Below are positions 59,710-64,000 of a DNA stretch of 64,000 bases, piece after piece. The translations under genes were made by a program, and so were the position numbers. Location: the NCBI GenBank assembly GCA_963814745.1, contig CAWFEA010000001.1, positions 930,001 to 994,000 on the forward strand, read 5' to 3'. Within the stretch, counting starts at the first letter, position 1, and each line of letters starts with the position of its first letter. The notes below the pieces were generated by a model, which was not told the DNA's origin, ran no database searches, and was given only the letters and a program-made list of their open reading frames with translations. The DNA comes from CAWBRT01 sp963814745 (GTDB lineage: Bacteria; Acidobacteriota; Terriglobia; Terriglobales; Acidobacteriaceae).

Positions 59710-60876
59710 TCAGCTGCGGCCGTTTTCGAAAACGCTTCTCGGGACGTACGCGTATCCCTCCAGCAAGCGCCGGGCAGTTCGGCCAACGCCGACGCGCATC
59801 TTTGTCGGGTCGTCGGGGTTCGGCGTGACCTTCACGTCCATCACCCCATAAGGATGGCCGATCCTTAAGGTGTCTGACTTTCTGGCCGCATCGTCCAACA
59901 CATCCCACACCACGGTTCCCTCGATTTTGCTGGCCGCCCCGGTGCAGACGCCGCCGGTCACCATGTAGGCCCTATGCATCTTCTGCATGGAAGCGAGGCG
60001 CGCCACGAAATCGATATCTTTGGCCAGGATGGTTTTGCCGTCGGAATTCTGGTAATCGCGCTTTCTGGAAACAAAGCCGATCTTGGGGATCGCGGGGCTC
60101 TTTTTGGTCGCAACCTTGGCATCCGGCACAATGCCTATCTGGGCGGCAACCGCGCTGCGGATCTCCTCGATCAGATTGAGGGTTTCGGGCCTGGCTTCAA
60201 CTTCCGCCGGCAGCTCCGTGCCTTCCAGTCCGAGTTCTTCCGCCTTGCAGAAGACCACGGGGTTGGCGGCATCGACCACCGAGACGGTGAACCTGCCCTG
60301 CTTGCCGAGGTCGATACAATCCTTCACCTTGCCCGTCGGCAGCAGCTTCTTGGTGACCGATCCGGCGGGGTCGTCGAATTCCAGCAGGATGCGGGCGCCG
60401 GTTCCGGGGACGCCGCGGATTTCATAGTCGCCCTCGGTTAATCCTCTGCCGTCTTTGACCGGCACGGTAGCGTAGATCATCTTGCCGGTATTGGTGTTGT
60501 AGATGCTGACCGTGGTCGCCGGCTGACCGGCTCGACAAATCCTTCGTTGACCGCATAGAGACCCACCGCGGAGGATATGTTTCCGCAGTTGCCGCGCCAG
60601 TCGATCACCGGATCGGTGAGCGACACCTGGCCAAACGTGTAGTTCGACATCCGCGCCCGCGCGCGACGAAGGCCCGATGATGGCAACTTTGCTGGTCAGG
60701 GAATTGGCGCCGCCCAGCCCATCGATCTGCCGCTGATCGGGGCTGCCGAAGACCCTCAGAATGACCGCGTCGCGAAGCTTCCCGGCCGGAGGAAGTTCGT
60801 GTTCTTTAAAAAAGATTCCCTTGCTGGTGCCGCCGCGAACAATGGCGCAGGGCACGCGTACCCACTCTCTCTGCAC
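59710..60876 (-). CDS. PrpF-like isomerase family protein (mirrored copy)
   Basis: It is the same length and almost the same sequence as 47,414-48,580, starting MQREWVRVPCAIVRGGTSKG at 60876. Between about 60,530 and 60,650 a pair of compensating indels replaces YTFGQVSLTDPVIDWRGNCG and the conserved cysteine region by an out-of-frame stretch. The remaining 340 residues match. The true protein is given by the left copy. Confidence 0.86.
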   Translation of the reverse strand: MQREWVRVPCAIVRGGTSKGIFFKEHELPPAGKLRDAVILRVFGSPDQRQIDGLGGANSLTSKVAIIGPSSRAGADVELHVWPGVAHRSGDRLARQLRKHILRGGSLCGQRRICRAGQPATTVSIYNTNTGKMIYATVPVKDGRGLTEGDYEIRGVPGTGARILLEFDDPAGSVTKKLLPTGKVKDCIDLGKQGRFTVSVVDAANPVVFCKAEELGLEGTELPAEVEARPETLNLIEEIRSAVAAQIGIVPDAKVATKKSPAIPKIGFVSRKRDYQNSDGKTILAKDIDFVARLASMQKMHRAYMVTGGVCTGAASKIEGTVVWDVLDDAARKSDTLRIGHPYGVMDVKVTPNPDDPTKMRVGVGRTARRLLEGYAYVPRSVFENGRS

Positions 60877-60999
60877 GGTTCTTTGCTCCTTCTCGGGTTC
60901 TTTCCAGTATGATCTTTCTTTTTCGCAGGCTCAACCGGGCGATCAATTCGAGTAGTGGGTCAATTTCTCGTCACGACCTCAATTCGGCTCGCCCAGCGG

Positions 61000-61116
61000 C
61001 AGCGCACTCAGTTTCTTTCCTTCAAGGTCAGCAACTTCATCATCCCGATGGTGATCAACGGAAACCTCTACGTCAGCGGCCACGCCACTTTGTACAAGTA
61101 CGGGCTGCTCCACTGA
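61000..61116 (+). pseudogene. Remnant: PQQ/beta-propeller C-terminus, mirrored copy
   Basis: KVSNFIIPMVINGNLYVSGH then ATLYKYGLLH with stop at 61114-61116. The sequence is the same as on the left arm (47,174-47,290). It is followed at a short distance by the reductase gene. Confidence 0.55.
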
Positions 61117-61201
61117 CCTTTATTGCAGTCTGGTCGCATACATCAATCCCGCTTCTGCTCTAGAATAAAAGGGTGGAGAGAGAACGCGAGAACCGATCAC
61201 G

Positions 61202-61922
61202 ATACAACCCATCCCTTGCAGATTGCGCGGCTGACAAGTCGATCGAGCTTTCCGATCAGACCAAGCACCTCGAATTCGAAATCCCCGGCGTGGAGAGCTT
61301 CGACTTCAAGCCGGGACAGTTCGTCTCCATCCGCGAGCAGCGCGCCGACGGCAAGCTGATTACGCGCGCCTATTCGGTGGCTTCGGCGCCGCGCCGCAAC
61401 CAATTCGATATTTGCCTGAACCGGGTCGAGAACGGATTCATGTCGAATTACCTTTGCGACATTGCGGTAGGCACTGCGGTCAACTTCCACGGGCCGCACG
61501 GGCTCTTCGTGCTGCGCGAATACCGTCAGGACGCCTTATTTATTTCCACCGGAACCGGAGTGGCGCCGTTCCGCGCCATGGCGCAATGGCTCTTCGCCGA
61601 TCCGCGCGCAACGCCGGGCACTGCTTCTGGCTGATCTATGGAACCCGATACCCGAAGGACATCTACTACGGCGAGGAGTTAGCGCGCCTGGCCGCCGAGC
61701 ACCCTAATTTCAACTACGTGGTGAGCTTGAGCCGTGCGCAGGATGACTGGACGGGACATCGCGGCTATGTGCAGGACCGCGTGCGCAAAATCGTCGGCAG
61801 TCGCACCGACATGCAGGCCTACATCTGCGGCTTGAACGACATGGTCTCCGCTCCCACGCGACCTGCTGCAAAACGAGATCGGCTGGGACCACAAACAGAA
61901 TTTCTACGAGCGGTACGACTGA
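61202..61922 (+). CDS. Ferredoxin-NADP reductase-like flavoprotein (mirrored copy)
   Basis: The start codon region reads ATACAACCC where the left copy has ATGACAACCC. A second small deletion follows in the first 15 codons. The FAD motif RAYSVASAP and FISTGTGVAPFRAMAQWLF are intact. The frame breaks near 61,603 and near 61,853. The second half shows real substitutions against the left copy (HPNFNYVVSLSRAQDDWTGH against HPNFHYVVSLSRAEPDWTGY). The stop is at 61922. Confidence 0.84.
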
Positions 61923-62033
61923 GAACGTATCTCCTACCTATCAGTGGCACTGGGCTGTGCAGTCGGCAACAAAGAAGGCACCTTCGGTTATAACTGCCTT
62001 AAAATCGAGAACTGCTCTAAGATAAGATTTAGC

Positions 62034-62218
62034 AGGTTGCTGAAAAACTCTTCTTCGAGGTGTCATCCTGAGCAAACTTGAAGGATCTGCTGTTTGCGTA
62101 CAATGAAAATAAAGCAGATCCTTTCGATCGCCAGCCCGGACCGCATCCAACCCCGAAGGGAGCCCGCGCAAAATCGGCGCGACCTCAGGATCACGCTTCC
62201 ATGAGTTTTTCAGCAGCC
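62034..62218. mobile_element. MITE-like element (mirrored copy)
   Basis: AGGTTGCTGAAAAACTC and GAGTTTTTCAGCAGCC bound the same element as at 46,068-46,254. The central hairpin is altered, and the copy is more damaged. Confidence 0.6.
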
Positions 62219-62258
62219 CGTTTCAGACACTCGCCGCTTTTCTCACTAGGAGGCTGTT

Positions 62259-63118
62259 TTAAACGGTCCTCTTCTTCTTGTGCTTGGCATCGTAGAAGGC
62301 CTGACCGAGTTTCTGCCCGTCAGCTCAACGGCCCACCTGCGCATCTCCGAAGCCTCATGCAGCATTCCCCTCGACGACGCCTACTGGAAGATGTACACCA
62401 TCGTCATCCAGTTGGGCGCCATTCTGGCCTTCTGCTGCTCTTTTTGCCCCGCATCGTCGGTTTCCTGCGCACCTTTCCCGCGGCGAAAACGGCGACAGGA
62501 ACTGGTGTTCAACCATCCCATCTCCCTCACCTTCATCGCCTTCGCTCTTCACCTCGGCTCCGGCCCTGCTCTGCACAAGTGGAGCGAGAAGAACTCGGCA
62601 GCCTCAAGGCCATCGCGCTGGCCCTGCTCATCGGCGGCATCGTCATGTGGATCATCGATGCCTGGTCGGACCGCCGCGAGCCGAAACCACCCACGTGGAG
62701 CAGATGAACCTGCTCCAGGCCATCTGGATCGGCCTCTGCCAGACCCTCTCGGCCGTCTTTCCCGGCACCTCGCGCTCCATGTCCACCATCGCCGCCGGGC
62801 AGCTCGCCGGCCTCGACCGTCCCTCCGCCCTCGAGTTCAGCTTCCTGCTCTCCATTCCCACCATGATGGCCGCCACCGGTTGGGACCTGATCAAAGAGAT
62901 TCACCCCAGCAAATCCGCTGCCGGCGCGGCCGTGGCGCACGTCGTCATGAACTCCGAGCGCTGGATCGTGCTCATCATCGGCATCGTGCGTCTCGTTCAT
63001 CGTGGCCCTGGGCGTGGTGGAGTGGTTCCTCCACTGGGTGCGCAAGCACGGCTTCACCGTCTTCGCCATCTACCGCATCCTCCTCGGAGGCTGGGTCCTC
63101 TACGTGGCCCTAGGCGGA
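62259..63118 (+). CDS. uppP: Undecaprenyl-diphosphatase (diverged, frameshifted copy)
   Basis: The initiator TTG of the left copy is TTA here. Recognisable parts are LGIVEGLTEFLPVSSTAHLR, YWKMYTIVIQLGAILAF and IWIGLCQTLSAVFPGTSRSM then STIAAGQLAGLDRPSALEFS, followed by FAIYRILLGGWVLYVAL-like codons. The frame shifts near 62,350, 62,440, 62,560, 62,690 and 62,985. Compared with the left copy the protein differs in many places (GKIVGMSRPAALEF against GQLAGLDRPSALEF), so it is a true homologue of a related gene with sequencing errors on top. Confidence 0.82.
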
Positions 63119-63160
63119 TTGAACCGGATTCGCGGAAGCTGTGCTCCGTGAGGGTGACCG

Positions 63161-63199
63161 GGTGCCCCACGTCCCCCCATCCTGGGCTGACGTGGGTTA
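63161..63199. repeat. Hairpin repeat (CCCACGTC family), mirrored copy
   Basis: GGTGCCCCACGTCCCCCCAT and GGGCTGACGTGGGTTAG match the unit at 45,088-45,129 on the other strand. Confidence 0.6.
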
Positions 63200-63244
63200 G
63201 TCTCTTAGACTTGGGACAAATAAATTCCGGGACGCTCGAACCCC

Positions 63245-64000
63245 TTACCCGTCGCGCCAGCGCCCGCTCGGCAGCCTGCTGAATGAAGCGCTGCATCACG
63301 TTGGCCCGCATCTCACCTTCTTGCGCATGGTTCTTTCCCGGACAGTAGTCCCTGCACCACGTGCTCAGCAGCGTCTTCGTGTTGTGCGCCGCGCAACAAG
63401 CGCTGATACGCTTCCTGAAGCGGCATAGGTTTCCGGGAGACTGTTGTTGCACCTCAGAGGTGATGGAGCGGTGGCAGCAGAGATAAACTCCAGCGCCTCC
63501 ACCGAGAGCCAGAAACAGGGCCACATCGTTGAAGGGGGGGCCCCGCTTCAACATCTTGGCGAAATCAGAAAACCCAACTCCATCTTCCGTGATCACGACA
63601 TTTAACGGCATGAAGTTATTCGATACCGCCGGGGACGGCAGGGTCTTGCGCGAGCGCGCCAGAATCGATTTGGTGCCACTCGGGGATTTTTGATGGAAGC
63701 GTCCGTGGACCCCTTCTTCTTGCAACTCAGCGCAGAGTTTCTCAGATCCCGCCGGAACCCGGCCGCCCATCGAACGGCTCCGGCGCGTGTCGGCCGTCAC
63801 CCTGTGAAACTTGCGCGAGACCGCTCGCCGCGCGCTTGGAGGCCAGTTAAGCGTGACGGGGTCCGCATAACCGGGAAGCAGCGCCGCTTTCATGATGATC
63901 GATTGCAGCGAAATACCAGCCGATTTTTCGCTCACCGCCGCCCCTCTGGCAACCCTCCCAGAACCGGGTATTCCCGCCCAAGCTAGGGTCTCACGTTGAC
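63245..64000 (-). CDS. Kinase-like protein (mirrored, damaged, cut by window edge)
   Basis: Only the C-terminal two thirds lie in the window. GISLQSIIMKAALLPGYAD, NNFMPLNVVITEDGVGFSDF and VMQRFIQQAAERALA match the gene at 44,019-45,038. The frame changes repeatedly (near 63,340, 63,430, 63,700 and 63,770). The catalytic loop again reads NNF instead of HGD, so the replacement is not a sequencing error in one copy. The window ends inside the gene. Confidence 0.75.

Larger units (their letters stand above)
54196..64000 (-). repeat. Right arm of large inverted duplication
   Basis: Mirror of 44,288-54,180. The centre is at about 54,181-54,195 (15 bases). The first 100 bases each side align poorly, and from 54,299 outward (partner 54,086) the match is plain. 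Errors are dense at 54,200-54,900 and 62,000-64,000. Gene dapB and most of dapA are better here than on the left. Confidence 0.85.

Noticed and set aside
44288..64000. CRISPR array or phage attachment sites as explanation of the repeated segments
   Set aside because: No regularly spaced direct repeats, integrase, recombinase or tRNA gene is present. The repetition is one large inverted copy plus small intergenic hairpins.

Overview
The window looks like a chromosomal segment of an Acidobacteriota (Terriglobia-like) bacterium. This is inferred from the high GC, the long uninterrupted ribosomal-protein locus, the infB - DUF503 - rbfA order, and intergenic repeats beginning TCATCCTGAGCGAAG that I associate with that phylum. 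No rRNA, tRNA or CRISPR array was recognised.

Layout. 1-22,919 is the str/S10/spc/alpha ribosomal superlocus on the plus strand: fusA (cut by the window edge), two unknown genes, tuf, rpsJ, rplC, D, W, B, rpsS, rplV, rpsC, rplP, rpmC, rpsQ, rplN, X, E, rpsN, rpsH, rplF, R, rpsE, rpmD, rplO, secY, adk, map, infA, rpmJ, rpsM, rpsK, rpsD, rpoA, rplQ. It ends in a clear intrinsic terminator. 22,951-25,368 carries guaB and a secreted protein on the minus strand. 25,573-32,265 is the rimP-nusA-infB-DUF503-rbfA operon behind a promoter and a hairpin-T-run leader. 32,365-35,081 holds a GT39-type glycosyltransferase and an acetyltransferase. 35,112-37,766 is an AT-richer restriction-modification island: C5 methyltransferase, DUF3883/PD-(D/E)xK-like endonuclease, two unknown genes and a Vsr nuclease. 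37,840-44,018 holds assorted housekeeping genes (M24 peptidase, DUF167, YggS, ComF, HNH). 44,019-54,188 holds a kinase-like protein, uppP, a ferredoxin-NADP-reductase-like gene, prpF-like, a MerR/TPR protein, lysC-dapB-dapA and a TSUP permease.

From about 54,196 to the window end the gene series 44,288-54,180 is repeated in reverse order on the opposite strand. This is an inverted duplication of nearly 10 kb per arm with almost no spacer. Some blocks are nearly identical between arms (prpF, TPR gene), while others (lysC, uppP, end of the reductase) differ by protein-like substitutions. A natural palindrome of this size would be very unstable, so a fold-back or strain-mixing assembly error is the leading explanation.

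Consensus quality matters throughout. Many essential single-copy genes (tuf, rplB, C, D, V, F, R, rpsH, E, secY, adk, map, infB, rbfA) are broken by one-base indels that restore a normal protein when corrected. I annotate these as whole genes with probable sequencing frameshifts, not as pseudogenes. The most interesting genuine biology is the restriction-modification island with its two unrecognised genes, the unknown gene pair between fusA and tuf, the kinase-like protein lacking its catalytic Asp, and several families of hairpin/MITE-like repeats.
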